The notes under the pieces were generated by a model. The model was not told the DNA's origin and ran no database searches. It saw only the letters and a list, made by a program, of their open reading frames with translations. Positions 45,080-57,287 of a stretch of DNA of 64,000 bases are shown here, piece by piece; the stretch's first letter is position 1; each line of letters starts with the position of its first letter. Source of the stretch: Helianthus annuus (lineage: Eukaryota; Streptophyta; Magnoliopsida; Asterales; Asteraceae); the NCBI RefSeq assembly GCF_002127325.2, contig NC_035439.2, positions 142,873,845 to 142,937,844 of the forward strand. Direction: 5' to 3'. The position numbers and the translations under genes are program-made.

Positions 45080-48023
45080 TGTCACACCCCCAAATTACCA
45101 CATAGGGAGTGTCCCTGTTAGGCGTGTGACATACCAATAACGAGCCACCAATTACATTGAACTCATACAAGTTATAATTAAAATCCCCATTATTAATAAA
45201 AACATCTTCAACAAGTTTTAAACGAAAATCAATAAGTTCAGCGGAAGCAAATAGTAAACCAAGTTAAACTGTTTCAAAACCAAAGTATAGTTTCATGAAA
45301 TCATTCGCATAAATCCTCCCAGTCGACCCATGACCACTCCAGCTACTCCAGACAGCAAGTTCCCCAAATCCAAGATACCTAACAACCTGCGAGCATGCAA
45401 CAAGTGTGTCAGACAACGCTGGTGAGTTCAAGGTTTTGTTAACGGGTTGAGTTACCAGATGTATGTTAATGCAATTCAATGTTGCGTTACAATGTTGCTC
45501 ATGTTAGATACCCTAGGGAATGTGCCCATGTGTATCCGGGGAGTGGGTACCCCTTAACGACCGTTTGCTATGTTGCCTTCGTTAGATACCCTAGGGAGAG
45601 TGCCCATATGTATCCGAGGAGTGTGCCTCTAACAACCATAGCCATACCCAGATAATTAGTTCACGCCCGTCCTTACGGCCCGGTGTGAGGTTTCCCACCT
45701 AATAGCGCTATCAACTAATCACCCCCATTGCCCTCCAGGCAATACCCAAAACCGATTAAGTTGTTTACCCATAGTTTCCCTTCCAAGTGTTTACCAGTTG
45801 TCCCAAACCACCGGGACGCATGCTTGAGAAAATGCAATGAACTCACCTTAGTTTTGCTCGGTATGATTAATTACTTGTTCAAGTTGCACAAACCAATCCT
45901 ACCATGGTTACCACTAAAAATCAGTTTCATACACGAGTAGTTCACGCATTATCACACATACGCTAACAATTTTGTACACCGCAGTCATGCTTCATATTCT
46001 ACAATCCACATACTGTTCACATATAACTCACATACATTAATAAATAATCAAGTCCTCAATATACCAACATGCAACAGTTCGATCAGTGTTCACTTAATTC
46101 ATGATTCACATAGTGTCATTCACAGTGTATTCTAATATAACTATCCAATAACACACTTAACTGAGTTAACAAGGTTAACGGGATTGTCATACATAACAGA
46201 ATTACATTTTTACAAAGTTACATGCATACTTAACAGTGTTGCAACTTTAATTAACAAAGTTAATTATATCCCGAAGAGACTAGCCGTGTTATCATATGTA
46301 ACTTAATTAATAAAGCTAACAAAATAAACACTTGGGCCGAACCATTTTGGGCCGACAATTATAATCATCCAAAGGATCCCACTGGACCGATTTCTTCAAT
46401 GGTTGACACTCATTGGGCCGCTAACTTGTATGTTGACTAATGGATTTATCAAAACACATGATGGCCTGTCAAAGCATTACCCTCAACATCAAGTCTTGGG
46501 CTTGTCAACTATGCCTGTGATACATTCTGGTAACCACAGTCGATGATCACAGCAATCATACATTCAAGATAATTATCAAGTTTTATTTATTCTTTTTCGA
46601 TGCTCATATATAAGCAGCAAATCTGATCATTAAGTTATTACTATCCTTTATCTTAACACTATAAAATCATCCTATCAACATTACGAACGTGCATGACCAG
46701 GTTGTACCCTAGGCTTGCGCAGCTGTACATTCATGACAACCCAGATCTTACGATCATTATTATTTAAAGCCACTAACATACATCATCATCGTTATCCAAA
46801 TAACTAACACATACAACCTTCATTCATATTTACGCAAGCACGGAACCGTTGCTCTAATCATCACATATGATCAGTATCATTAAACGTGTTCGCTAACACA
46901 CCTCCCTAAATCATATTTAATCCGTCGCACCTTTATTACAATCAAGCATCAAGATTAAACGTATAAATTGTTGCACCCCTACTAATATTCGATCCCCCTA
47001 TATCAACACAGCTCCTAACCAGACCAATTCCGACCTTTTACTTACACATACTCATGCAATCGAACATATAATCACATTCATAAAATCATCATAACGAGTT
47101 CTCTAACACAAGTATATTACTATCATACACGATTCGACCAGTACATCACACTAATCGGTTCCGAATTCCGCGATTATCATCACCAAATAACAATCATCAA
47201 TCACGTTTAATCACACATATAAACAATATCGTGTAAACATACTAACCAAGGTTCGCCCGAAAGAGGTGATGTCTCGCTGATGAGGGGGGGGGTCTCCTGT
47301 TGTCGTGCGTCGCAAGTCAGGGAGTAGGGACGTAGGGTTTATTTTTGAGGATACGTGCACATATATAATACATATAAAGGGCGGTTCATGTGATAGGGCT
47401 GTAGGGTGTTATTGTGGGCCGAGGTATTCACACAAGGAAAGGAAAAGTAGCAACATCAAATATGTATTGGATGTTAACTGTACGCACATGGGGGGGGGGT
47501 TCTATGTCCGTATGCAGTATTGATGGGAGTAGGGTTTGCAAGAGTTGTGAGGTCTTATGCATATAATGTACGTAGATAATGGGGAAGGGAGGTGGGCTTG
47601 GTTTGGTTCTGGTCCAATAAACAATCATCCATGTGCAGCCCACTTAATGAAATAAATCAAAGTAATAGTGTTTAGTGATTTAATAAGCTTATGTCGGCCC
47701 ATGTGCTGAATAATTAATAAGTTTATAAATATCAATTTGCATGACATATGATTAGTGATTTAATAATAGTGTTTACCCGATCCATGACTAACAAAGATAT
47801 CCACAAAGATATCCTAAGTGTATGCGTGTGCCAAGATGTCCACATGCGACCCAAATGTAACGTGAGTGCGGTTTGAAACATAAATTCGATATAGACGGCC
47901 CAAAAGCATAATCGGCCCAATCGTCTACCAAGTTTAATATGAGAGGGAAACGTTGGAAAGGAATAATGAGAAATTAAGATCACGAACGAACTGGCACAAA
48001 CCTTGAAAGTCCGGGTTGTCACA
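45080..48023 (-). repeat. 5' LTR of the deleted Ty3/gypsy element
   Basis: 2944 bp, constant offset of 4998 from its partner apart from three homopolymer length changes that cancel out. Contains a strong 5' splice-site sequence AAG|GTGAGT on the minus strand at 45846. Confidence 0.93.
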
Positions 48024-48581
48024 CAAAAACATAACTTTAAACCGAAAGCGAAATCATATTTTTTGAAACGGGGCGAAAATGCAAAGTCGTCATTTTTAGT
48101 TTGGGGCAAAATAAAATTACGTTTTTTATAATTTACGATTTTGTCCCAGCTCAAAATAAAATAACGTTTTTGCCCGCAGCTCAAAAATTATATTTAAACT
48201 GGAGGCGAAATCATAAATTTAAACTGAGAGCAAAATCATAATTTTGAGCTAGGGGAAAAATATAATTTTATTTTGAACTGTGGGCAAAAACGTAATTTTG
48301 AGCTGAGGGCAGAATCGTAATTTTGAGCTAAAGAAAAGGGGAACAATTTATTTTGAAGTGGGTGCAAAAACGTAATATTAAACGGAGGGCGAAACCATAA
48401 TTTGAAACTGGGAACAAAATTAAAAGTGAGGTTTTAAACGGAGGGCAAAAGCGTAATTTTGAGCTAGGGACAAAATTATAATTTTATTTTGAGCTGGGGG
48501 CAAAAACGTAATTTAAATAAAGGACGAAAGCGTAATTTTAAACTGGAGGTAAAATAAAATAAAGAATAAAGTTGGTCCAAT

Positions 48582-48618
48582 GGGGGAGTGCCACACAGCT
48601 GTGTGACACTATTCCCCC
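48582..48618. other. Perfect stem-loop near the Helitron 5' end
   Basis: GGGGGA and CCCCC outer arms enclose GTGCCACAC-AGCT-GTGTGACAC. The related Helitron at 13301 has an equivalent, weaker palindrome. Position near the 5' terminus is constant in the two copies. Confidence 0.7.
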
Positions 48619-48635
48619 AAACTTAGTTTTGTATA

Positions 48636-51471
48636 TGTAACACCCCGTGTTTTCCAAAAGTCAAAGTCAAAGTCAAGTGTTGACTGTTATTGGAATTAAA
48701 GATTAATAAAGATTAATTTCATTTTAGTTTCATTTTGATTTTCGTATTATTTGGAATAAGTGTTGTATAATCAAACTAATCGACCGATAATCGAACTGTG
48801 AATCAACGATCGACTGTGAATGATAGGAAGTAACAACGCAATAAAGCTAATCAATCAATAACCAAGGTGAATCGAATCAATCATCAAACTCAAGTGTGGA
48901 TAATTTTTAGTACTTTTTATACGTGTGTGTGTGCCTTATGTGTTACTTGTGCATGTTTACTTTTATGTTAAAGTGTGTGGTGAATCAATCAAATCAATCA
49001 AGAATCGAAGGTGAATCAAACTCAATGGAAATCGAACCCGAAATGGTTGTAAGGATGCTTGTATGTTAGATATAGTAGTTAGGGCTAAAAGTAATTTGAT
49101 TAGGAATTCTATCATCCTCAAATCATCGTTCATCGAACTCGAAATATCAGAAATCGTCGCGAAACACTCAAAACTAGGCAAGCCGTTCGAACAGGGCAAC
49201 CTGATCGAACAGGCTAGCCGATCGAACAGGGCAACCTGATCGAACAGGCTAGCCGATCGAACAGGCTGTTCGATCGAGCAGCTGCTCGATCAGGGATGCT
49301 GTTCGATCAGCTGACCCTTTCCTCTTTTGGAAGCCTATAAATAGGGCTGTCTTTGTCAACCTTTCCACTTTTGGAAAAGCTCTGACCGACCAGCCTCTTC
49401 TTCTCACTAAATCTCAGATTTCTCTCAAACCGGTAAGTATTTTGCTCTAATCCTTGTACGTTTTTGTTCATTAATCGATTCTCCATCTTTCTATCTTTCA
49501 AAATCTGAATTTCATCCATGAAATCACCAAGATCTAGGTGTTCTTGAGTGATGTCATCATGGTGTTCTTGGTGTTCATCAAGAACTTCATGTTCTTGACT
49601 TCATTCAACCATGAATAAGCTAGATCTAACCGATTTCCACATAAATAACCTAAAATCTTCCAAAGATCTTAACATTCCACGGTGGAAGAGGATTGGAAGA
49701 TGGGTTTTCATCTATCTTTCAACTCTTTTACACTCAAAAAGGTGAAAACGGGACTTGAACCGATTTACAAATCAATCTAAACAAACACATGGTTCAAGAT
49801 TCGGGTTCTACCTAGAGATATACCGATTCCGGGTTAAGCGTTAAACTTGGGTTCCAAACCGTCTCTGACCGAGCTTGGGTGATTCCTGCTCGAGTCAGTA
49901 GGCTAAGTGGGGACTTCAGCCTTGTGGTTCAACTCGTAGTCAAAATATCTCTAAAACATCAACAATTAACGGGAATAACCAAGTGTTAAGTGATAGGTTA
50001 ACCAAATCGAGAAGCTGGCCGAACGGCTAGGCTGTTCGATCGAACAGCCCAACCGAACGACTATGCCAGCCGATCGGCTAGGCTAACCGATCGACTAGCA
50101 CTTAGACCCACCAACTCACAAAGTGTAGTATTGACGAGGTACTGTTCGATCGACTACGTCACTCGATTGTAATCATTACTGCTCGGATCATGAAATACTA
50201 TACTTCAAAACACTTAGACTTTTCGAAACATTGGGATGTCACCCGATCGAGCATGCCAGCCGATCGAGTGACATATTTGAAAGCAATGCAATGCTAACCG
50301 ATCGGTTGGGCTAACCGATCGAACAGCTGTTCGATCGGCCAACCTGAAAGGTAGCACAAACCATCATACACAAACACATCCTTCACATCAAAGGAAGAAA
50401 CAATCCACTTGAAGGAACCAGCCGATCGAGCCAGCCGGCCGATCGAATGGATGTTCGAACGGACTTTCAAACCAATCGAACAGCCCACTCGATCGAACTG
50501 CTGTCCGATCGAATGGCCTACTCGATCCAAGTACATTGTTTACTTTTCCGCGTTACTCATCGTTGTGTTATCGAACTATTCAGGCTAAACTATTCTCAGT
50601 GCTCCCTTCAATCCACAACCAACCACTGTGAGTATACTCGACCCCTTTTTGCTTTCAGCACTTTTGGGTGTTACATACGTTCTCTATCAAATTCACAAAC
50701 AACTCAAGCTATTTGAACGCTAACCTACTTGCATGTATTACTTGTCTAAATGATTGCTGTTTATTATGTTTACACGTGGAGTGCTATCTACCTGCTTTAG
50801 CAACGTAGTACTATAGTTTGGACTCAGCACCCGTTCACACGGGGGTTGCTAAGGACAATTTCTTGCATGGATTACGGTGGTAATCATGTATTGCGAACTG
50901 TCTCGGACAGTCAACCCGAAGTCGTTGGTATCGATGGTCCCATGTTGATAATTTACATGCATCGTTTGCCCTTGTGTACGTGCTTGGTTATGCGTAAACT
51001 ATTCGAACTCTATATGCTATATCAAACTTGTGTACTCACCTTTACATTATATGTATTGACTTTTATTTTAACGTATGTGACAGGTGTTTAAGCTACTAGC
51101 GTGCTAGGGAAGCGAGGCAATAATAAGCTTCTAAGAGCCTGTGACCTTAGGACAGTGTCCACGTACCTGTTCCAGGGCCATAATTATCTGTAGATCTTGT
51201 ACTGGCACCTGTAGTCAGTAAGATCTATAGTTAGCCGTCTAGAAGTCTTAAGACAATATTTACTTTCAGTCTGTAATAATTAAGAATTTGAGTTGTCGGA
51301 ACAGTTCCCATATTGTTTAGTTGATTTCTATGATAACTTGTTATTATTTGGGACACGGTATGGGACGTGTTATATAACTGAATTGTATGATAGTTGTTGT
51401 GGAAACTTCTGAACAATCTGTTTCGCTCAGTGCCGCGCCCCGATGATTCCGCCATCGGTTGGGGTGTGACA
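48636..51471 (+). repeat. 5' LTR of the chromovirus
   Basis: TGTAACACC...GTGTGACA, 2836 bp. By TATA position U3 is about 730 bp and R-U5 about 2.1 kb, unusually long. Contains four clusters of CGATCG-centred motifs (about 49185-49320, 50025-50100, 50245-50340, 50425-50530). Confidence 0.95.
49185..49343 (+). promoter_or_regulatory. Chromovirus promoter: palindromic repeat array and TATA box
   Basis: A 35-bp unit (contains CCTGATCGAACAGGCTAGCC) occurs twice from 49194, followed by palindromic GTTCGATCGAGCAGCTGCTCG-like sequence. TATAAATA follows at 49336-49343. Expected transcription start is about 49365-49375. Role as enhancer is inferred from position. Confidence 0.6.
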
Positions 51472-52574
51472 GATTGGTATCAGAGCCATAACTATAGGGA
51501 ATTAGGTTAGACACGATCTAGTCCGGATCGCTGTCTTAGAGACCTAGACTATAGTTAGGAACCAAGAGACCAAGTTTATGTGCTTATTTTATGTTGTTTC
51601 CTTCTATTCTATCATTCCATCCGAACTCCGAGCCAAATTTTGGTAATCTGGACGGGATCAGGAGTGAAACCCGCAAATTCCTGCCTAAATTACAGATTTT
51701 TGCCAATTATTTTGTGCGATTTTCTATCAACAAAACGGGGGAAAGTTATACCAAATCAGGGCTGAAACCCATAATTTGATGAAAACTTCCTCCAAATATT
51801 TCTTAAAACAAGGAAGAAATTGCTGAGCTAGGGGTGAAACCCTAACCTTGGCAGTTATTCCAACTTTAATTTTATCTCGCCAAGGCAATTGACGGACTCC
51901 AACGACCTGAACTCACAAGTATGACCTAGAATGCGCATGCATAACGCCCAAGAATCGAGGCAGGCACATGTCCCCTAGAGTCGAAAGTGACGACAAGTCA
52001 ACTGTGAATAGTTAAATTGCCATGGTTAGCCGAAGTCTAGTAGCCGCAGACAATCCATTTTCCGATTTTGAGTGTTGTTTTGTTGAATTTATATGATTTA
52101 CCTGTTTACGTGTTTTAAGATTTGTTGATTACTCCATTTGTTATCAATCTGCGTGACCTTTGTTGCTATCCTATCTCGATTCAAATCCCTGTTGATGTGA
52201 TCTAAACGAGACCAGTGTGCTATGCTACGCTATACGACTAAGTTAGACGATACAATGTGATGCTATCCGATACGCAAAACGAACGACACTCGACTTGTGG
52301 TTATAGGTTTCTGTTATTTGACTACCTCTGTGATAAAATTGCGTACGTGTTTAGGAAATTAAGTGCTCTATTTGCTTAATTGCTTATGTGCCCTAATTGC
52401 TTCTGTGCTTATGTGCTCTAATTGCTTCTGTGCTTATGTGCCTCTATGATTATGTGCTTATGTGATTGTATGTGTTACGTGACGAGAGATGCGACGTGAT
52501 TCTAAGCTTTAGAGATCTAAGAACGTGTGAGACTCGAATTCGTTGTGTTGAGCCTGTGACGATGTCTATTGCAG
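49433..52574 (+). other. Predicted leader intron
   Basis: A near-consensus donor ACCG|GTAAGTAT at 49433 lies ~65 nt after the predicted transcription start. A TCTATTGCAG acceptor ends at 52574, three bases before the Gag ATG (52578). Splicing would remove the rest of the LTR, the PBS and many upstream ATGs. This is prediction from motifs only. The unspliced RNA must still exist as genome because the PBS lies within. Confidence 0.45.
51474..51489 (+). other. Primer-binding site (initiator tRNA-Met)
   Basis: TTGGTATCAGAGCC follows the 5' LTR after two bases; the classical plant tRNA-Met complement. Confidence 0.93.
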
Positions 52575-52577
52575 ACC

Positions 52578-55500
52578 ATGTCATCATCTGGACAACCTAG
52601 ATCACACTCGCGTCTTACCCGCCAGGAGAAAAGAGATCGACGTCTGGCTGCTATCATCTCTAAGACCGTGGCGAAAGCCGTCAGTGATGTGTTCGAGAAC
52701 GCAAGCAAGTCATCTGAGGAATCCCGAACCCTCACGCCCAAAGACTCCAACAAAGCTACTTTTAGCTTCAAACAATTCAAGGCATGTGGGCCAAAAGAGT
52801 TTACCGGTGAAGATGGCCCTACGGCTCTGTTTCATTGGTTTGACTCGGTAGAAGTCACCCTTCGTCAAAGCGGATGCCCAGATCACCTCCGTACTCTCAA
52901 TGCTACCGGTGTCTTCCAGTCGCGAGCTTTGGACTGGTGGACCGCAGAAAGGAACAAGCGCGGGAACGACGCTGCATACGAGCTGACGTGGAAGGAATTG
53001 AAAGCGATCATGATGGACGAGTTCTGTCCTCCCCACGAACGCCAAAAGTTGGAGGATGAGTTCTGGAGTATCAAGCAAAAGGAGGGAGACAATGCTGGTC
53101 TCACCGCCCGTTTCAAACAACTGAGCATTATCTGTCCAGACCAGGTCAAGACTCCCGAAATGACCATCAAGAAATACATCCGTGCTCTTCCGGATTGTAT
53201 TGCAGATTATGTGTTCGCCGCCAAACCCGCATCAATCGAGGAAACCTACCTACTCGCTGCTGAGATTAATGATAAGCGAGTTAAGGCTGGTGTTTGGGAT
53301 AAGCCATCCAAGTCGTTGCATCAAGTTACTACCGCATCAACCGACAACCCTACTGCTCAAGCCTCCAAGTCCTCGAGAAGAAGAAAGAAGAACAAGGGTT
53401 GTGCCGCCGCAACCAATGCTGCTCCTCTTCAGTCAGTACCGCCACAACAGCAACAACCACAGCGCACTGCGCCAGTGATCAATGCGCCGCCGGCGAAGCG
53501 TGCGTACACCGGCCCCCACCCACTCTGTGCTACATGTTCTTATCATCATCCGGTGGGTGTGGCCTGCCGATTCTGTGCCCACTGCAACGTTTACGGGCAT
53601 TTCACTGCGAGTTGCCGCTATGGTCCCCGTCAAACGCAAGCTCAAGCCGCTGTCAACCAGGCTCTACTCCCTGCTCCTCAAGCTCCTCAAGCTGCACAGG
53701 CCCCGGCAAACAATGTTCGGACCTGCTTCGCATGTGGTGACCCTAACCACTTCGCAAACCGGTGCCCGAACAGGGTGGTGAAACAAGAAGCTCAACAACC
53801 CCAGCAACAGCAACAACAGCCTCAACAACAAGCCGCTCACGCCAGAACTTTCAACATCAACGCATGCCAGGCTCAAGCTGATAACAACGTGGTCAATGGT
53901 ACGTTCCTTGTGAATGGTATATATGCATCATGTTTGTTTGATACTGGAGCCGATAACTGCTTTGTGTCATTTGAATTTGAGAAGCTTCTTAGACGTAAGC
54001 GCTCTTATCTTTCGACACCCTTCGAAGTAGAAGTCGCTACCGGAAGAACCATTGCTGTCAATTCTGTGCTCCGTGATTGTACTCTCGAGCTCAACAATCA
54101 TATATTCCCGATTAATCTCATTCCAATGCAACTCGGAAGTTTCGATGTCATAGTAGGCATGGACTTTCTTCGTGAAAACCATGCTGAAATTGTGTGTGCC
54201 GATAAGATGATACGTTTTGTGCTAGCTAGTGGTGATATTCTGTGTGTGTACGGTGAAACTACTGCAAAAGATCTCAAGCTCATGTCCTGTCTCCAAGCTC
54301 GCAAATATCTCCGCAAGGAATATCGAGCCTTTTTGGCCAACATTGTTGTAGCAGAGACGGACAAGAAAAAGAAAGTTGAAGTCAAGGATGTTCCTGTTGT
54401 CCGAGAATTTCCTCAGGTGTTCCCTGATGATCTTCCTGGATTACCTCCTAGTCGTGATATCGACTTTCGAATCGACCTGATTCCAGGAGCCAACCCAGTA
54501 GCCAAAGCTCCGTATCGACTCGCTCCATCTGAGATGCGAGAACTCTCGAACCAACTCCAAGAGTTACTTGAAAAAGGCTTCATTCGCCCGAGCACTTCTC
54601 CATGGGGCGCACCAGTCCTTTTCGTCAAAAAGAAGGACGGGTCGTTCCGAATGTGCATCGATTACCGGGAATTGAACAAGCTGACCATCAAGAACCGATA
54701 CCCCTTACCAAGAATCGATGATCTGTTTGACCAACTACAAGGTGCTCAGTGTTTCTCCAAGATTGATCTACGTTCAGGCTACCATCAGTTGCGGATTCAA
54801 GAGGAAGATATACCCAAAACCGCTTTTCGAACCCGATACGGCCATTACGAGTTTGTTGTCATGCCTTTTGGTTTGACCAACGCACCCGCGGTCTTTATGG
54901 ATCTGATGAATCGCGTGTGTAAACCGTTCTTAGACCGTTTTGTCATTGTATTTATCGACGATGTCCTGATCTATTCCAGATCGAGAGCCGAACATGCGCA
55001 GCATTTGCGATTGGTTCTCGAGTTGCTTCAGGGAAACCAACTCTACGCCAAATTCTCCAAGTGTGAGTTCTGGTTGGAGGAAGTTCAATTTCTGGGTCAC
55101 ATTGTGAATAGTCGGGGTATACACGTTGATCCTGCAAAGATTGAGGCAGTCAAGGGATGGGTTACGCCAAAGAATCCGTCAGAAGTTCGCTCTTTTCTCG
55201 GATTAGCTGGTTACTATCGGCGATTCATTGAAGGATTCTCAAAGATTGCTGTACCACTTACCTCCCTTACTCATAAAGACAAGCCTTTTGTGTGGGGAAC
55301 CGCGCAGGAGACTGCTTTCCAAACCCTCAAACACATGCTGTGCCATGCACCAGTTCTTACACTGCCGGACGGAAGCGATGACTTCGTTGTCTATTGTGAT
55401 GCCTCAAACCTTGGACTTGGCTGTGTTCTCATGCAACGAGACAAGGTTATAGCTTACGCGTCTCGACAGCTCAAAATCCACGAGAAGAACTATACAACCC

Positions 55501-57200
55501 ATGACCTCGAGCTAGGCGCAGTTGTCTTTGCCTTAAAGATTTGGCGACACTACCTGTATGGTACAAGGTGTACGATCTTCACCGATCACAAGAGCCTACA
55601 ACATATCTTTAACCAGAGAGAACTCAATATGCGTCAACGCCGATGGGTAGAACTTCTCAACGATTACGACTGTGAGATCCGTTATCACCCAGGCAAGGCG
55701 AATGTAGTTGCAGACGCCCTCAGCAGAAAGAATTACGTGATAGGTGTTCGAAACATCCAGGCTCAGTATAACCTCGAAGCTCTCATCCGCGAAGCACAAC
55801 ACGCTTGCTTTAACGAGCGTACGTTGAAGAAAGAACGAATCTATCACGATGGAACTCAACTCGTGAGCAAAGCCAACGGGATATTCTATTATCTGGACCG
55901 AATCTGGGTTCCGAGGAGGACAGATTTGCGAAAGATCATCATGAACGAAGCCCACAAATCCCGATATTCCATTCATCCCGGTGCGGACAAAATGTACCAG
56001 GACCTTCGCTACAAGTACTGGTGGCCTGGGATGAAAAGGGATATTGCTCTATATGTTGGTAGCTGTTTAACTTGTGCAAGAGTCAAGGCTGAACACCAAA
56101 GACCTTCAGGCTTACTTGAACAACCGCCGATACCCGTATGGAAGTGGGAAAGCATAGCTATGGATTTCATAACTAAGCTTCCGACCACGCCATCAGGTCA
56201 CGACAGTATTTGGGTTATAGTCGACCGTCTAACCAAATCAGCCCACTTTTTGCCAATACGAGAAGACTATAAGGTGGCCAAACTAGCCCAAATCTACACC
56301 GACGAGATCATTAAGAATCATGGTACGCCTCGAGACATCATTTCGGATCGCGACGCTCGGTTTACATCGAGATTGTGGGAAACTTTTCAAGCAGCTCTTG
56401 GTACGACGCTGAATTTGAGTACCGCATTCCACCCGCAAACCGACGGGCAGACGGAAAGAACGATTCGTACTATTGAAGACATGCTCCGTGCGTGTGTTAT
56501 CGATTTTGGTGGTAGTTGGAGCAAACACCTACCGTTAGTCGAATTTTCGTACAATAATAGCTATCACTCCAGCATCGAAATGGCACCTTTCGAAGCCTTG
56601 TATGGTAGGAGATGTCGCTCGCCTATTGTATGGCACGAGGTCGGTCATTCACAATTGACTGGGCCCGAGATTCTGCAAGAAACGACTGACAAGATCCACC
56701 AGATAAGGGAAAATTTGGTAAAGGCCCGGGACAGACAAAAGATGTACGCCGATAAACGACGCAGGCCTCGCGAATTTGCAGTTGGCGACTACGTGCTCCT
56801 AAAGGTATCACCTTGGAAGGGAGTAGTCCGATTCGGCAAAAGAGGGAAACTTGCGCCTCGATTTGTTGGACCTTTTAAGATTCTGGAAAGGATCGGTAAG
56901 GTTGCCTACAAACTCAAATTACCGGAGGAACTCAGCAATGTCCACCCGACTTTCCATATTTCAAACCTTCGAAAATGCGTAGCCGACCACGACGCAATAA
57001 TACCACTCGACGATCTTCAGGTCAATGAGACGCTACACTTCGTGGAAAAGCCTGTCGAAATCATGGACCGACAGACCAAGCAACTCAGACGCTCTCGCAT
57101 TCCTATTGTAAAGGTACGATGGGAAGGCAAACGAGGCGCGGAGTTCACTTGGGAACTCGAAAGTGACATGAAGGCCAAGTACCCGCAGTTGTTCAGATAG
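52578..57200 (+). CDS. Chromovirus Gag-Pol polyprotein
   Basis: One uninterrupted frame of 1540 residues from the ATG at 52578 (the open frame extends three codons upstream to a TTG, but ATG with context ACCATGT is preferred). Domains in order: retrotransposon Gag core (about 75-200, [15 protein letters not shown]); Q/P-rich linker; two CCHC zinc knuckles (333-346 and 383-396); aspartic protease with DTGA at 455-458; RT with conserved YRLAP, IDYRELN and catalytic FIDD (792-795); RNase H with catalytic CDAS around 941; integrase with HHCC zinc finger (HPG...CLTC) and the DDE triad at D1196, D1257, E1293, the last two with 35-residue spacing; and a C-terminal chromodomain-like segment (about 1487-1540, [16 protein letters not shown]). 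All catalytic motifs are present and there is no stop, so it probably supports retrotransposition. Open frames in other phases or antisense are shadows. Confidence 0.96.
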   Translation: MSSSGQPRSHSRLTRQEKRDRRLAAIISKTVAKAVSDVFENASKSSEESRTLTPKDSNKATFSFKQFKACGPKEFTGEDGPTALFHWFDSVEVTLRQSGCPDHLRTLNATGVFQSRALDWWTAERNKRGNDAAYELTWKELKAIMMDEFCPPHERQKLEDEFWSIKQKEGDNAGLTARFKQLSIICPDQVKTPEMTIKKYIRALPDCIADYVFAAKPASIEETYLLAAEINDKRVKAGVWDKPSKSLHQVTTASTDNPTAQASKSSRRRKKNKGCAAATNAAPLQSVPPQQQQPQRTAPVINAPPAKRAYTGPHPLCATCSYHHPVGVACRFCAHCNVYGHFTASCRYGPRQTQAQAAVNQALLPAPQAPQAAQAPANNVRTCFACGDPNHFANRCPNRVVKQEAQQPQQQQQQPQQQAAHARTFNINACQAQADNNVVNGTFLVNGIYASCLFDTGADNCFVSFEFEKLLRRKRSYLSTPFEVEVATGRTIAVNSVLRDCTLELNNHIFPINLIPMQLGSFDVIVGMDFLRENHAEIVCADKMIRFVLASGDILCVYGETTAKDLKLMSCLQARKYLRKEYRAFLANIVVAETDKKKKVEVKDVPVVREFPQVFPDDLPGLPPSRDIDFRIDLIPGANPVAKAPYRLAPSEMRELSNQLQELLEKGFIRPSTSPWGAPVLFVKKKDGSFRMCIDYRELNKLTIKNRYPLPRIDDLFDQLQGAQCFSKIDLRSGYHQLRIQEEDIPKTAFRTRYGHYEFVVMPFGLTNAPAVFMDLMNRVCKPFLDRFVIVFIDDVLIYSRSRAEHAQHLRLVLELLQGNQLYAKFSKCEFWLEEVQFLGHIVNSRGIHVDPAKIEAVKGWVTPKNPSEVRSFLGLAGYYRRFIEGFSKIAVPLTSLTHKDKPFVWGTAQETAFQTLKHMLCHAPVLTLPDGSDDFVVYCDASNLGLGCVLMQRDKVIAYASRQLKIHEKNYTTHDLELGAVVFALKIWRHYLYGTRCTIFTDHKSLQHIFNQRELNMRQRRWVELLNDYDCEIRYHPGKANVVADALSRKNYVIGVRNIQAQYNLEALIREAQHACFNERTLKKERIYHDGTQLVSKANGIFYYLDRIWVPRRTDLRKIIMNEAHKSRYSIHPGADKMYQDLRYKYWWPGMKRDIALYVGSCLTCARVKAEHQRPSGLLEQPPIPVWKWESIAMDFITKLPTTPSGHDSIWVIVDRLTKSAHFLPIREDYKVAKLAQIYTDEIIKNHGTPRDIISDRDARFTSRLWETFQAALGTTLNLSTAFHPQTDGQTERTIRTIEDMLRACVIDFGGSWSKHLPLVEFSYNNSYHSSIEMAPFEALYGRRCRSPIVWHEVGHSQLTGPEILQETTDKIHQIRENLVKARDRQKMYADKRRRPREFAVGDYVLLKVSPWKGVVRFGKRGKLAPRFVGPFKILERIGKVAYKLKLPEELSNVHPTFHISNLRKCVADHDAIIPLDDLQVNETLHFVEKPVEIMDRQTKQLRRSRIPIVKVRWEGKRGAEFTWELESDMKAKYPQLFR

Positions 57201-57273
57201 ATCTGAAGCATCAACTTGGTAAAATCACACGGCGATGTACGGTTCTCGGCCTAATTTCGGGACGAAATTCCCT

Positions 57274-57287
57274 AAAGGAGGGGAGAC
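57274..57287 (+). other. Polypurine tract
   Basis: AAAGGAGGGGAGAC immediately precedes the 3' LTR; just upstream is TTTCGGGACGAAATTCC, also present near the tract of the minus-strand gypsy element. Confidence 0.92.

Larger units (their letters stand above)
40082..48023 (-). mobile_element. Ty3/gypsy element, internally deleted, minus strand, 7.94 kb
   Basis: Perfect 5-bp target duplication CAAAA (40077-40081, 48024-48028). Two 2944-bp LTRs flank only 2054 bp of interior, against the ~5.5-6 kb usual for an autonomous chromovirus. Minus-strand order is 5' LTR, PBS complementary to initiator tRNA-Met, gag start, protease remnant, start of RT, polypurine tract, 3' LTR. Most of gag, RT, RNase H and integrase are missing. 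LTR pairs differ at only a few positions (for example 40475/45473), so it moved recently, presumably with proteins from a relative. Confidence 0.93.

Noticed and set aside
48963..51455. Open frames on both strands in the chromovirus LTR (copies at 57615-60107)
   Set aside because: LTR regulatory/leader sequence; the amino acids have no family resemblance and the frames arise from CGATCG repeats.
52517..57214. Many antisense and out-of-frame open frames across Gag-Pol
   Set aside because: Shadows of the intact polyprotein, whose domain order and catalytic motifs fix the frame.
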